Source: Micromussa lordhowensis (Eukaryota > Cnidaria > Anthozoa > Scleractinia > Lobophylliidae). From it: a stretch of DNA of 64,000 bases. The DNA is taken from assembly GCA_964020085.1 (NCBI GenBank), contig OZ026604.1, forward strand, positions 9,088,132-9,152,131, read 5' to 3'. Positions 39,376 to 50,394 of the stretch are shown here, piece by piece (positions within the stretch are counted from its first letter, which is position 1; each line of letters begins with the position of its first letter). The notes below the pieces were generated by a model. The model searched no databases and was not told the DNA's origin. It saw only the letters and a list, made by a program, of their open reading frames with translations. Made by a program: the position numbers and the translations under genes.

Positions 39376-42235
39376 TTACGCGGTATTCTGAACTCTTTGT
39401 GGCTTAGCAAGTTTACTGGAGGGCAGGCCATATAGGAGACTGTTACAATAGTCTAAATGTGAAATAACGAGTGCATTTACCAATCGTTTGAGTGAGTCCG
39501 GAGGTAAATACTTCCGAATGCGGCCAGAAGACTTAATGAAGAAGAAAGCTTTTTTACAAAGATCATTGAGATGGCTGGATAAGGTGAAGTTAGCGTCCAT
39601 ACACTTTCACACTTTCACACTTTATTTCTTTTCTTATAAAAAAGTTAAGTTTAGGTTGACCTGCAGATAGCAAATTTGCTAATTGAGGCGGGTCAATCAT
39701 CAATAAACTTTAGTTACAATATATAAGGAACATTAAAAACTAAATAGTTAGACATTGTCAAATTATAGAGAGAAGCATAACTGGTAAATACAATAAAGTA
39801 CAATAAAGTACAGAAGTAAATTAAATAGTGAAGCAATCGGGTCAATTTGTTTTAATTATACAGTCTTTAAGTTTGGAGGAGATATTTTCGACATCAAGAT
39901 AAGAATCTTCACTATCTAGTATCTGAAATAAAGAAGTTTTCATTTGTTTATTAAAGGAATCTTTTGATAATGTTTTAAATTCATTTGGTATCTTATTCCA
40001 AATTTTGACACCAACACGCGAGAAAGCCTTTTTTTGCAAGTTAAGTCTAGAATACTTTGTACTAAAGAACTGCGATTTGGATGATCGAGTATTGTAGGTA
40101 TGAATATGAGATATTTTAGTAAATAGTTTCAAAATATTTTTTGGAGCGCTTTGGTTGTGCACGTCAAACATTAGTTTACTTACGGCTTCATAATATAGGA
40201 ATGCAACAGGCAGAATGTTTGCTTTGGCAAATAAAGGGATGGCATGTTCTCTTCGATCGGTGAAATAGATTAAGCGCAAAACTCGCTTTTGAAGAACTAA
40301 AATCTTGTTTAAATAAGCATTTGATGCATTGCCCCAGGCAAGGAGTCGATAAGTTATATAAGGTAGAATTAAAGAATTGTAAATATTTACGAGGACAGTA
40401 GAGGGAACGAAGTACCTCAACTTTGCAATCATCCCTATTGTTTTACTTATTTTTACGATAACAGAGTCAATATGGCTTTTCCATGACAACTTTTGATCAA
40501 TTAAGACGCCTAGATATTTGATATAACTTTTTTGCTCTAAACTAATTCTTTGGTTTGTCTCACAATCTAAGATACTTCTTTGAGGAGAAAAATGCATTTT
40601 TTTCTGACGAGGACGAAAAATTCAGAAATTTGATTTTTTTGTATTCAATGTCAATCTATTTGTAGTTAACCAATCATGTACGTTATCCAACTCTACATTA
40701 ACCGTTTGTTCGATCGCCTTAAGATTCTTATCAGCATAAAGTATATTAGTATCATCAGCAAAGAGATAAAATTTTAGTTTATCAGAGCTAAGGTGAATGT
40801 CATTTATGTAAAGTAAAAATAGAAGAGGGGGGACACCACAAGGGGAGATAAGTTTTGTTGATAAATACTCGCCAATCTGAATTGTTTGTGTTCTATTTTT
40901 TAAATATGATTTAAACCAGTCATTTATCAATCCCCGGAAACCGTAAAAGTTCAATTTATCGAGTAATATTTCATGATTGACCGCATCAAATGGCTTTTTT
41001 AGGTCAATGAAGACACCGCATGAAAAGTATCGTTTATCCATATTACTCGGTATATCTCGGTATATTACAGTCAAAGACAGCTTTAATACAAGAAGACAGA
41101 GAGTCGATAGCTAATTCAGGTGTTGATGGTTTCACTGTGATATAAAGCTGCGTATCGTCAGCGTAAAACATACATTGGAGATTAAAGGTCGCTATAACGT
41201 CTTGGAGTGGAGCTATGTATATCATGTAAATAACAGTGGTCCCAGAATGGATCCTTGTGGTACACCATAGTGAAGGTTTCTAGGTGTAGAAGAAGATCCG
41301 GCAATGTTTACTCTTTGTGTACGCCCTCGAATGTAAGAAGTAAACCAATTCAAAACGATTGCTTTACATGCAAAGTACAACTGGAGACGGGATAGTAATA
41401 TGTCGTAGTCTAGGGTGTTAAATGCTGCCGAACGATCGAGTAATATTAATATGACATCATTGCGGGAATCAAGAGCCTTCAAGATGTCATTAGTGACTCG
41501 TACAAGTGCAATCTCGGTGGAATGGTGTGCACGGTAAGCTGACTGAAGTGAAGGAAATAAGGCATTGTTGTGGAGGTAGCTGTAGGTCTGGATGGCAACA
41601 GACTTTTCTATGACTTTACTCATGAACGACATGTTTGCTAGAGGTCGATAATTCTAATAAATTTCCGAGTCGAGATCTAATTTCTTAAGTTTCGGACGAA
41701 CAATCGACGTCTTGAGTGAAGTCGGAAACTCACTAGAAGCCAGTGATGCACATACGATCCTAGAAATAATAGGCGCTAACTCAGGCAAATGCTGCCTCAC
41801 TTCAGATGTAGGGATTGGCTCAAGATCACAAGTCTTAGGCGTTAGTGAACCCAAAACCTCTGCGATATGCGAGTGAGAAGGTATCTCAAAATCCAAAATG
41901 TGCCATGAAAGCTCCCTTGCCTCCACAAAGGCTGCCTCGGTGTTGTTAAGACCAGCACGGATATCAGAGATCTTGTTGATGAAAACGTCGTTAAAATCTT
42001 CAGCAAGTTGTTGAGATGACTGATGCGAGGGCAATGCAGTAGGTTTTAGCTTGAACATATTATTAATGAGACGGAAAAACTGATCGTGATCAGAGTTCTG
42101 TATTTATATCCCGTAGTAATCAGTCTTGGTTTTCTCGAGAAGATTATTGTATTTCTGAGTTTTTTCATGAAAACCTTCCATATCAACAGTCAGACCAGAC
42201 TTTCTATAGCAACGCTCAAGACGAAGCTTGAATTG
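39376..42235 (-). mobile_element. CR1/L2-like LINE A, interrupted
   Basis: Three minus-strand blocks belong to one LINE. 42235-41654 holds the pre-RT linker and first RT motifs ('YNNLLEKTKTDYYGI', 'SEFPTSLKTSIVRPKLKK'). 41632-41050 holds the RT core ('LLDRSAAFNTLDYDILLSRL', 'YGVPQGSILGPLLFT', 'MFYADDTQLYI'). 39600-39376 holds the thumb ('LDYCNSLLYGLPSS', 'QRVQNTA'). Between the last two sits LINE B, and about 70-80 residues normally present there are missing. The 5' end joins repeat copy C at 42236, and the 3' end is truncated at about 39375. Several stops and frameshifts mean it is inactive. Confidence 0.8.
39601..41049 (-). mobile_element. LINE B (5'-truncated) nested in LINE A
   Basis: Minus-strand RT from within the palm ('CGVFIDLKKPFDAVNHEILL', 'LFADDTNILYADKN') through 'YLGVLIDQKLSWKSHIDS', the thumb 'YITYRLLAWGNASN' and 'QKRVLRLIYF', to the C-terminal tail 'VGVKIWNKIPNEFK', ending in a stop at 39842. 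The 3' untranslated region ends in 'aaataaagtgtgaaagtgtg' repeats (39601-39628). A one-frame shift at about 40610 splits the RT, and a deletion removes the Q-G-S of the GVPQGS motif. It is truncated upstream of the RT. Confidence 0.8.
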
Positions 42236-42237
42236 CT

Positions 42238-42560
42238 CGGCTGGTGTTGGGTGGAGAGTCAAAACTCGGAATTGGGCGATCAGTTGACTGGTCTTGTATC
42301 TGAAAAACGCGCATGAAAGTCTATTTTGCTCATTTTCACAAAATGAAGGTTGTGCCCCTGGCAAAGTATTGGGAGAATTGCTAGATATGTCGGCCACAGT
42401 TTCTGTCTTTGCGTCGTTTTTCGCCGTTTAGATAGATATTTCGTCGCTGTTTAAGACAGTAAAAGTATTGTCTTGTGCATGTGGAGTAGCGGTAGCCTCT
42501 TAATTGGTGCGCTAGCCTCCAGATCGAGCGGACAGTTAAATTTTTTCTGGATCTATTCTA
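42238..42560. repeat. Repeat copy C, close to 33548-33860
   Basis: Nearly base-for-base copy of the end of copy B ('ggtgttgggtggagagtcaa', 'gaaggttgtgcccctggcaa'), ending with the tRNA-like head. It marks the flank into which LINE A inserted. Confidence 0.85.
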
Positions 42561-42779
42561 ATTGAATTATCTATAAAGTCTATGAATTCCAGTCTCTTTT
42601 TCATGTTTTTGAAATATTGGTCTAATAATGTTTCATTTACATTCTTTAAAAGAGCCTCCACCCAAAAAAATGTGCGAAGCAATTAACTTCGCAAGTGAAG
42701 TAGAAGCTACAACATCCAGTCAAAATCGCAGTTTCCTACAATCCAAGGACAAGTTGAACAGTCAAATGCCAGCCAAGCT

Positions 42780-44176
42780 GCAGAGATCAATATGGCGGGA
42801 CCTTTCCAACCTGCGGATTTAAACTTTCCAAAAAAAGCATTGTGGCAAACAGAATCGCGCATTTCAATCCAAGTGGTTAACGGAATTTCCCTGGCTGCAC
42901 TATATAATGAGCAAAGCGTTTATGTCTTGTGTTCATTTGCATCCAAAAAATGCAAAATCAAATCTTCGAGCTGCCATAAGTAAGGAAGTCTGCTTTATTT
43001 CTAAAGGGTTTTCAAACTGGAAAATAGAGGTTGGCGCGAATAAAGGAGTGTCTGAATGCCACAAAATAGCCATCGGCTATAAAACAAACCTTTTCAGAAC
43101 TTGCAGAAATGTATGGTAAATGCCCAGTGATGCAGCAAAAAAGACACTGGAGTCTAACCGCATATGCTTCATCAAAGTCATAGAATGTTTGCAGTATCTT
43201 GCCTGGCAAGGACATGCTATGCAGGTTGACATCGATGATGAATCGAACGTTATTCTTCTTTTATAATGGTTATAGTGGAAAAAAAGACAGATAAACCTCA
43301 CACGATATTCAAAATGAAATAATTGTCATCATGGCAAACCATGTCATCCGTGATGTGGTATCGCAGATCCGGGGTAGCTTTTTCTCTATCATATGCGACG
43401 AGTACACAGATATCAGTAACAAGGAACAACTAACCATCTGCATTCGGTGGGTTGACATCGGCGCGGAGACTATCGTGTCGGCTGTAAAAGATATGTTATC
43501 TAAACTACAGTTATCATTAGTTAATTGTAGGGGAAAATGCTATGATGGAGTCAGTAACATAACGTGTCATAAACCTGGTGTGGTGAAAAGAATCCCAACC
43601 AAAGGCTTATCTTACTCACTGTCATAGACACTCACTCAGCTTAAGAGTAAAGGACACCACGAAAAACTGTAAGTTGTTATCAGACACTATGGAAACAGCA
43701 AAAGAAATCGTTCCCCTCATAAAGTTTTCTCCAAAACGAGAAAATCTCCTGGGGGAAATACAAGGAATCCTAGAAGGCCCTGAATCTGAAGCCGAGGACA
43801 TACTTTGCCCTACTAGATGGACGGTACGCACGAGCTGTTTTCAGCGAATCCTATAATTACGCAGCTCTTCTTCAGGAGTGCACAATTTCCCTTGATGAGA
43901 AACTCCGATATGAGTGGAAGGATCATTGGATACTAAATGCAAATGAACACTTTTGACTTCTCCTTCGCATTGAATTTAGGACAGACGCTGTTTTCACAAA
44001 AGGATAACTTATTAAGAACCTTACAGCAAACAAAGACGCCAACTCTAAGCGGCAAACGAGTAGCTTCTCTTCAAAGAAACGTTGCAGAAGATTTAGAAGA
44101 TGCGAGGGTTGTCCGACTCGTACGAGTCGTGAAACAATGGTTTACGAGTCGTACACTTGGTGAACTGAAGGCGTAG
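42780..44176 (+). pseudogene. hAT-family ZMYM1-like transposase, N-terminal and catalytic part
   Basis: A TTF-type zinc-finger region is spread over frames at 42790-43085 ('PADLNFPKKALWQTESR', 'ISKGFSNWKIEV'). The RNase-H-like hAT core then starts at 43331: 'FFSIICDEYTDISNKEQLTI' and 'CRGKCYDGVSN', with a frameshift near 43570. 'ETAKEIVPLIKFSPKRENLL' and 'LCPTRWTVRTSCFQRIL' follow, and a stop after 'RIL' leads into 43937-44176 ('TFDFSFALNLGQTLFSQKDN'). This is the layout of zinc finger MYM-type 1-like/TTF hAT genes common in marine invertebrates. It breaks off at 44176 and continues at 49050. Confidence 0.8.
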
Positions 44177-44179
44177 AAA

Positions 44180-44685
44180 ATAAAATTCTATCGATTAGAC
44201 GGTGGCCATGGTCTATCTTCGCAATAAGCTTGGCTGCGTTCAAATATTGTGTTGAGCCGAGGATACCGAAAGCGACGTTAGGTGGCATGAGTCTTGTGTC
44301 TTGGGTTGAGTAGTAATACGAAAAGCGCTCACCAGAGAACAGTTTGCATAGTAGTTGGACGTCTCCGATGGCGTTGTCCTCTTCCGACTTTATTAATTTA
44401 CTGAGTATATCAAACACCTCTGGAGATAATTAGATGGTTTTCTTGTTCTGGGCCAGATGCAACCAGCCATGACGAGGTTGTTCTGCTGATGACTGCTGTG
44501 GATAGGTCTTCGGGTTCTAGGGATCCTGAGCTGCGTGCTGTATCGCAGATGATTTTCCTGTTGTAGAAAAGGTTAAGAGGCTGCTTGTGTGTGGAAGAGT
44601 CAACGCGGGCGTCGTTCCATGCCAAGATAAATGCAGTTGTGGTTAGCAAAGTGGGAATAAAATAACCTTTAGAGCCACCAACCAA
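44180..44685 (-). pseudogene. DUF3987-like protein fragment
   Basis: Two overlapping minus-strand frames (44685-44410 and 44417-44180), shifted by one, read 'YFIPTLLTTTAFILAWNDAR', 'LLCKLFSGERFSYYYSTQDT' and 'MPPNVAFGILGSTQYLNAAK', then 'HGHRLIDRILFSTP'. The order (Ser/Asn-rich start, a 'L.DG..~~~' loop, 'sI.G.tQ', then 'G...R.L...P') resembles DUF3987 primase/helicase-associated proteins. The upstream ATPase part is absent. The first 100 bp are duplicated at 47160. Confidence 0.35.
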
Positions 44686-45290
44686 TATAGCCTTATTGTT
44701 TTACAAAAGGGTGTACTTTGTCGTTCGTAAAGAGCTTGCTGTGAGGGAATTGTACAGAATTCAATCACCGCTGTAACTTCACCCACGTCTGTTTGTTTTG
44801 TTTGTTAAGTTTGGAAACGGTATACATTTTGGAAATGCCAGGTAATTACCGTGTGGTTAAATTAGATATCTCCGCTTCGCGTAATGACAGCGAACAAAGC
44901 GGGCAGAGGTTTAGATGACTGGAAAAAAACTGCGATGTTTTCACGACACAATAGCTGGGAAATAAGGCATGAAGTAGAAATTATCGTCAGGAAAAAAAAA
45001 AACGGAGCCGCGTTCAGCCACGTTTGTTGATAAGAACAAGGAAAGAAAAAAAAAACGGAACTCCCGTATCATTGATTTGATACAATTGAAATAGGTTATT
45101 AATGGTTCCTGGAAAAGGAAGTTCAGTGCAGTATATTTGTAGCCATTTAATGTGTCGATATATTTTCAGGTACGATTTATATTGAAAAACAAAGGGAGGC
45201 GGTTTTTTGTGGAGTTAAAAAGAAAAGTGATACCCCTCTTTCTTTAATTTGAAGTATATATGAAATAATTCATATTTGAACTGCGTTGGA

Positions 45291-45321
<31 letters not shown>

Positions 45322-46010
45322 ACCCCTCTGTCTTTTTGACATATTTGTGTTAGGTGTGACATAATGCGATTACGTAACAACATAAATAACGGTTGAATGA
45401 AAGATGTGTGCATATATCATATGTGACTGTTGGACTGCGATGGAAGGCTTTTGAGGTTTAATGTAAGTGGACGGGTATTCTGTAATCTTGCCGTCCTGAG
45501 CATGTTTGTCTCTCAAGCCATTCACACACTCTTTCGCTCTAGGCATCCGAAGACTACACAGAGCATATACCGCAGTTGGGCTCCCACGCTTCGAGAACGA
45601 ATAATCTTCATTAGTATATACACACTCAGTGATCTTGGTGTTTTAAGGAATCTGACTGGTTCGCTATCTTTGGCTAATGAGCATTATTCACCCCCTACCG
45701 AGTGAATAATGCGTAAGCCAAACAAAAACAAAATGGCGGGTGTTTTTTTTTTAATCGATTTTTAATGGTTTCCTTCTGAAAATGTTGTTGAGATCACTTC
45801 CTGTGTATATACTAAAACAATTATTCTTCTCGATCTCGGTGAATAGTACCAGAATATTTACCTCGCCGCTTCGCGGGTCGGTAAATATTCTGCCACTATT
45901 CACCTCGATTTCAATGAATAATTGTTAATTATTATATCTCTCAGTAAGCACGCACGCTGTGATTGGTCAATTTAGCGGGCCGTATTCTACTGTACGGCCA
46001 GCTAAAATTT
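44577..46010. repeat. Duplicated block D1, partner of 47160-49045
   Basis: High-identity collinear blocks: 44577-44760 with 47161-47337, 44755-45125 with 48121-48660, and 45630-46010 with 48683-49045. Both copies end at 'gggccgtattcta'. D2 additionally holds a LINE and some private sequence. Within D1 the plus-strand frame 45430-45705 has no certain identity. Confidence 0.85.
45812..45940. mobile_element. Foldback MITE within D1
   Basis: Arms 'caattattcttctcgatctc' and 'cgatttcaatgaataattgt', with an inner 'cagaatatttacc...ggtaaatattctg' pair, form a long hairpin. The same hairpin is at 48875-48985 in D2. Confidence 0.8.
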
Positions 46011-46269
46011 GAAGCTGTTTTTGTTGCCAAAATGTTTTTTGATATATTGCCAGGTGTTCTTAACTTTTTTAGCAAGTAAAAGTTTTAAACTTTCTTTTAT
46101 TTCTGACGACTGCTAACGACTTAAGAGTAAATTAACAACGACTTTAAATTGACTCGTTTTGCTTTCGAGATGCATCGGTAAATTTGAAGCTTTCTCGTGA
46201 ATAGAAATCGTTCCCGAACCCGTAAGGCAAAGAGTAGAGATATAATAAATATCTTACTAACCTCGTTTT

Positions 46270-46405
46270 CTCGGTCTGTACTGTAAGTAACTGATCCTCG
46301 TTTGTTCCCTTCGATATATGGCTCGCGCACTTTGCGCTTCGGCCATAAATCGATGGGAAAAAACGCGGCCCGTAACTTACAGTACGGCCCTCGAACTCCG
46401 TTAGT
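46270..46405. mobile_element. Foldback element
   Basis: 'ttcccttcgatatatggc' pairs with 'gccataaatcgatgggaa', and 'tgtactgtaagtaac' with 'gtaacttacagtac'. The centre 'gcgcactttgcgc' is also palindromic. Frames on both strands here are artefacts of the hairpin. Confidence 0.75.
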
Positions 46406-46494
46406 AAGAGGTATTTGTGTTTTGGGGCATTCAAGTTTAGAACGAGGTATGTACATTCTAATTAGCGCTTTTCGACTCTCCCTATATTATTGCT

Positions 46495-46680
46495 GTAACA
46501 AATGTAACACTGTTTCTTGTTGGAATATATTCAGTCAATCCTATCAATGGAGCTATCGTTTTCATGTCACATTATTTTGATTCAAAGTAGATTTAAGGTA
46601 TGAAAGTTTTCTAAGAAACAGAACAGGTTAATGTTCCACTTACAGTCTTCCCAGCTCAGTACAATGATCAAAAATCCCCG
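46495..46680. repeat. Repeat E1, partner of 50741-50913
   Basis: About 170 bp beginning 'taacactgtttcttgttgga' recur at 50741-50913 with roughly 10% divergence. 46680-47160 shows no gene. Confidence 0.85.
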
Positions 46681-47159
46681 CTGATAAGTTCTGCAATTGG
46701 TTGTGGGATAAGTATCTACAAGAGTAATATAATACGTAGAAACAAATACATTATTTGATAAATTCTTTCGAGATTAAGCTCCTTCAATAAATAACTATGA
46801 CCAGCAAGAGCTATTAAATGTCGTGGATTTAGTCTCTTTAAACTCTCTTCCACCCTCCCCTTCCGATTCCCTGAAATACAACCTAGGCTTCTAAAATAGT
46901 TTATACAGTCAGGAACCTAGAGAACTCAGTTCTTGCGATCTAAAATTTCTAGAAGAGTAGGTGTTTCCAATTGGCATTAACTGGCATTGTACACATAATT
47001 GGCAGTATCCAGCCTTGTGTGGAGTACGCTGGCTGGTCCTGTCTTTCTCCAATTTGGGGAAGCTCTTCCCTAGATCCGTCAACAAGAGCAGGACTGTTCC
47101 TCAACAATGATCTTTTCAGTGGTTATGTTGGGCCAGAGGAGGTGCCATGAAAGCTCCCT

Positions 47160-49045
47160 AGAGGCTGCTTGTGTGTGGAAGAGTCAACGCGGGCGTCGTT
47201 CCATGCCAAGATAAATGCAGTTGTGGTCAGCAAAGTGGGAATAAAATAACCTTCAGAGCTACCAACCGATATAGCCTTATTTTCAACAAAAGAGTGTACT
47301 TTGTTGTTCGTAAAGAGCTTGCTGTGAGGGAATTGTATTGATAGATAGAAACTTAGATAGAAAATTTATTAAAGTGTCAAAGGCCATCTAGCTAGGAAAA
47401 AAGAATCCCTTACTAATTTGGGGACACCAATTAGGAAAAAAAAAATTAACAAACTAAATGCTATATAAGTGACAGGTAAAATATTTACAGTTATCAAATT
47501 ACGGGATTTGTAGTAAAAATATACAGTTATCTAATAAAGTAAAAAATATAGTTATCTAATTACGGGTTTTATAATAAAACATATATAGAAGACAAGAAGA
47601 GCAGAGGCTGCAGCCTGCGCAGCCATCATCTAAAAGTTCACTTGTATTCAGTAGGCGGATCTTGCCTTTGAACGACATTAGGGTTGTGAAGTCCCTGATA
47701 CTCTTGGGTAGTTTTGTCCATAGCCTAGGCCCTAGATATCTAATAGAATGCTTACCATAGGGAACTGTTTCATACCTGGGTATAGAAAAATCTGCCTGCC
47801 TCAGATTGTAATTCCTATTTGGTTCTTTAAAGATGTTACTTATATATGCAGGGCACAGTTTATGCTTTACTTTATGGATAAAGATGCACAGATCCTGTAA
47901 GCGTCTGTTTAGTAGGGTCGGCAGACCTGCCTACTCTAATAATTTTTCAGAACTGGAATTATTGTCCTTGAAATCCGCCCTTAGTCCTCTTTCTTGTAGT
48001 CTTTCAAGCTTTCGAGTGTCGCTCGCTTTGCAAAAATGCCACACTAAATGACAATACGAGAGGAATGGTAATATTGCACTTTTGCATAATATTAACTTAG
48101 ATTTCATAGGAATTAGATTACGTAGAATTCAATCGCCGCTGTAACGCCGCTGTAACTTCACCCACGTCTGTTTCTTTTCCTTGTTTTGCTTTGGAAACGG
48201 TATACATTTTGGAAATGCCAGATAATTACTGCGGTGTTAAATTAGATATCTCCGCTTTGCGTAATGACAGCGAACTAAGCGGGCAGATGTTTAGATGACT
48301 GGAAAAAATTGCGATGTTTTTTTGGGAAGGCGGCACTCCGATTTCCAGCAATGGTATTGTTTTGTCCGTTATTGAAAGCAATTTGCTTTTGTTTTTATTC
48401 AAAAGTTGTTAAATGCAAATTCGTGCCCAAGAGAAATTCAGTCAATTTAGAACCAGTGATGTTGAAATGTCTTTGATGTGAGAAGTTTTTACGACACAAT
48501 AGCTGGGATATAAGGCATGAAGTAGAAATTATCGTCAGGAAAAAAAAAAACATGGAGCCGCGTTCAGCCACGTTTGTTGATAAGAACAAGGAAAGAAAAG
48601 ACAACGGAACTCCCGTATGATTGATTTGATAGAATTGAAATAGGTTATTAATGGTTCCTGCAAAAGGAAGTACAAAAAAGTGCAGTGATCTTGGTGTTTT
48701 AAGGAATCTGAGTGGTTCGCTATCTTTGGCTAATGAGCATTATTCACCCCCTACCGAGTGAATAATGCGTAAGCCAAACAAAAACAAAATGGCGGGTGTT
48801 TTTTTAATCGATTTTTAATGGTTTCCTTCTGAAAATGTTGTTGAGATCACTTCCTGTGTATATACTAAAACAATTATTATTCTCGATCTCGGTGAATAGT
48901 GGCAGAATATTTACCTCGCCACTTCGCGGCTCGGTAAATATTCTGTCACTATTCACCTCGATTTCAAAGAATAATTGTTAATTATTATATCTCTCAGTAA
49001 GTACGCGCGCTGTGATTGGTCAATTTAGCGGGCCGTATTCTAAGG
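47160..49045. repeat. Duplicated block D2
   Basis: Second copy of 44577-46010. It is interrupted at 47337 by LINE C, after which the D sequence resumes at about 48121 ('gaattcaatcgccgctgtaa'). It ends abruptly at 49045, where the hAT gene resumes. Confidence 0.85.
47338..48120 (-). mobile_element. LINE C, 5'-truncated 3' end
   Basis: Minus-strand reading gives the RT thumb and tail: 'KSAILPFLSYCHLVWHFC', 'RKLERLQERGLRADF', 'NRRLQDLCIFIHKVKHKLCP', 'PYGKHSIRYLGPRLWTKLPK', with one stop near 47930. The 3' end has 'ctatctaagtttctatctat' repeats at 47338-47365. Insertion into D2 is shown by comparison with the uninterrupted D1 at 44755. Confidence 0.8.
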
Positions 49046-49049
49046 ATGG

Positions 49050-49715
49050 AAGATGCGGCACGATACAAGCTTTAAATCATTTTATGATGTAGTAGTTTTG
49101 CTGAAAAGTAAAAGCTATCCCTCTATGACAGGAACGATGTTACCAAGAAGAACTCGCGCGCCAAGAACAATCTAAATTTGCCCTGGAGGCGAATATACTT
49201 TGAAGCTATTCACTTGAGGATGAACGCTATTGACCAGCGGTTGAACAGCCAAGCTTTGATACGTATGCAAAGATGGAGTCTCTCTTAATTAAGAGACTCA
49301 ATTCGCAGGACAAATCGGAAGATCTTAACTTTATGGAAAAACTGTACAACGATTATGTTAACATTTCAATGTTAACAGGCCAGATGGAAATTTTACAAGT
49401 GCTGCTGAACGATGATAATTATTTTTGTTTTGACGATATCATAGTAAATATTAAAGAGCTACCCAACCCAAACGGGAGATGATAAAAGAAGTTATCACGT
49501 TATGGAGGCTGATTCTCGTAAATCGGGCAACCAGTGCAGTGGGTGAAAGATCCTTTTCGGCTGCCTGGAGGTTGAAAAATGGCTCCGTTAAAGGATGAAA
49601 CAGGAACGTAGTAACCTGACAGTTTTAAACATACACCGAAAGAAAGAATAGACAGGCTTTCCACCACTGACATGACAAACGAATTAGCCGTCCGGAACAC
49701 AAACAGTTAGCGTAA
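49050..49715 (+). pseudogene. hAT-family ZMYM1-like transposase, C-terminal part
   Basis: Starts with 'FYDVVVLLKSKSYP' and 'TMLPRRTRAPR' and runs through 'RIYFEAIHLRMNAIDQRLN' and 'MESLLIKRLNSQDKSEDLNF'. The hAT dimerisation motif follows at about 49520-49570 in a shifted frame ('ATSAVGERSFSAAWRLKN'), then the tail near 49690. This is the missing end of 42780-44176, separated by about 4.9 kb of D1/D2 sequence. It has frameshifts and is inactive. Confidence 0.78.
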
Positions 49716-49746
49716 TTTTGGCACTTAATTATTTTCAGTTACCGTT

Positions 49747-49980
49747 TTTTTTTTCAAATTGAGTGAAGCCTTGGAGCCAAGGCTGGGCTCATAGATGCCG
49801 GAGCTTATCCCAGTTTCTGTGGCATAATGTTAAGTTTCCCCAACAAATAGCAGGTACCCATTTATACACCTGGGTGGAGAGATGCACTGTGAGAGTAACA
49901 CTGTGCCCGGCCAGGGCTCGAACCCGGACTGCTCGCTCCGGAGTCGAGCGCACTAACCATGAGGCCACCGCGCCTCCCCA
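49747..49980 (-). mobile_element. tRNA-derived SINE
   Basis: On the minus strand the element starts 'ggggaggcgcggtggcctca' with an A-box-like 'tggcctcatgg' and a B-box 'ggttcgagccc', the internal RNA polymerase III promoter. A body with 'cacccaggtgtataaatggg' follows, ending in an A-rich tail (plus-strand T run at 49747-49756). No tRNA fold beyond the head is implied. Truncated heads of a related SINE lie at 4474, 33787 and 42488. Confidence 0.75.
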
Positions 49981-50011
49981 GAGCCGTGAAAATATTTTGA
50001 TTCAATAATTA

Positions 50012-50095
50012 TTGAACTCGGCTTTCGTATGATATGAAGATATGCAGATCTCGGAAGGTGTTATCCTGCATAATTTTTCATATCATACTCAGGCT
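50012..50095. mobile_element. Short foldback element
   Basis: 'gtatgatatgaagat' pairs with 'ttttcatatcatac' and 'atgcag' with 'ctgcat' around 'atctcggaaggtgttatc'. Probably a truncated MITE. Confidence 0.6.
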
Positions 50096-50345
50096 CGTCC
50101 GATAATTGCTAATCATACAGCGTTGAGTTCAAGGCAGCTCAAGCAAAATCGTTGGATTTCTGGCTTATTTATAGTAATTGACAGCTGATATCAGTAGTAT
50201 AATAGTGATATTTCAATTTACTGATGGTGAATTTTGAGACCAATAGCATCATTATAGTTTAATCGTTATAAAAGTATTCTCCGTCACTTAAGAGAAATGA
50301 AATAAAAATTCCCAAGCATGCCACCGACCAAAAAAAATTTTGTTA

Positions 50346-50394
50346 ACGCGTTCTTCTTGAGCCCCCCTCCCCCCACACCCCACCCTCCCCCATT
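50346..50394. repeat. C-rich low-complexity tract
   Basis: Alternating C runs with single A or T; G-quadruplex potential on the minus strand. 50914-51585 has no visible gene. Confidence 0.8.

Noticed and set aside
45430..45705. Plus-strand frame with 'RSWAPTLRERIIFISIY', loosely like SLC17 transporters
   Set aside because: Only one weak motif, no flanking membrane segments, and inside the repeated D1 block.
46121..46456. Frames on both strands in the same place
   Set aside because: Explained by the foldback at 46270-46405, which makes both strands look alike.
49840..49980. Candidate tRNA gene
   Set aside because: Has A- and B-box and a tRNA-like head but continues into a SINE body with an A-rich tail, and the acceptor stem does not pair.
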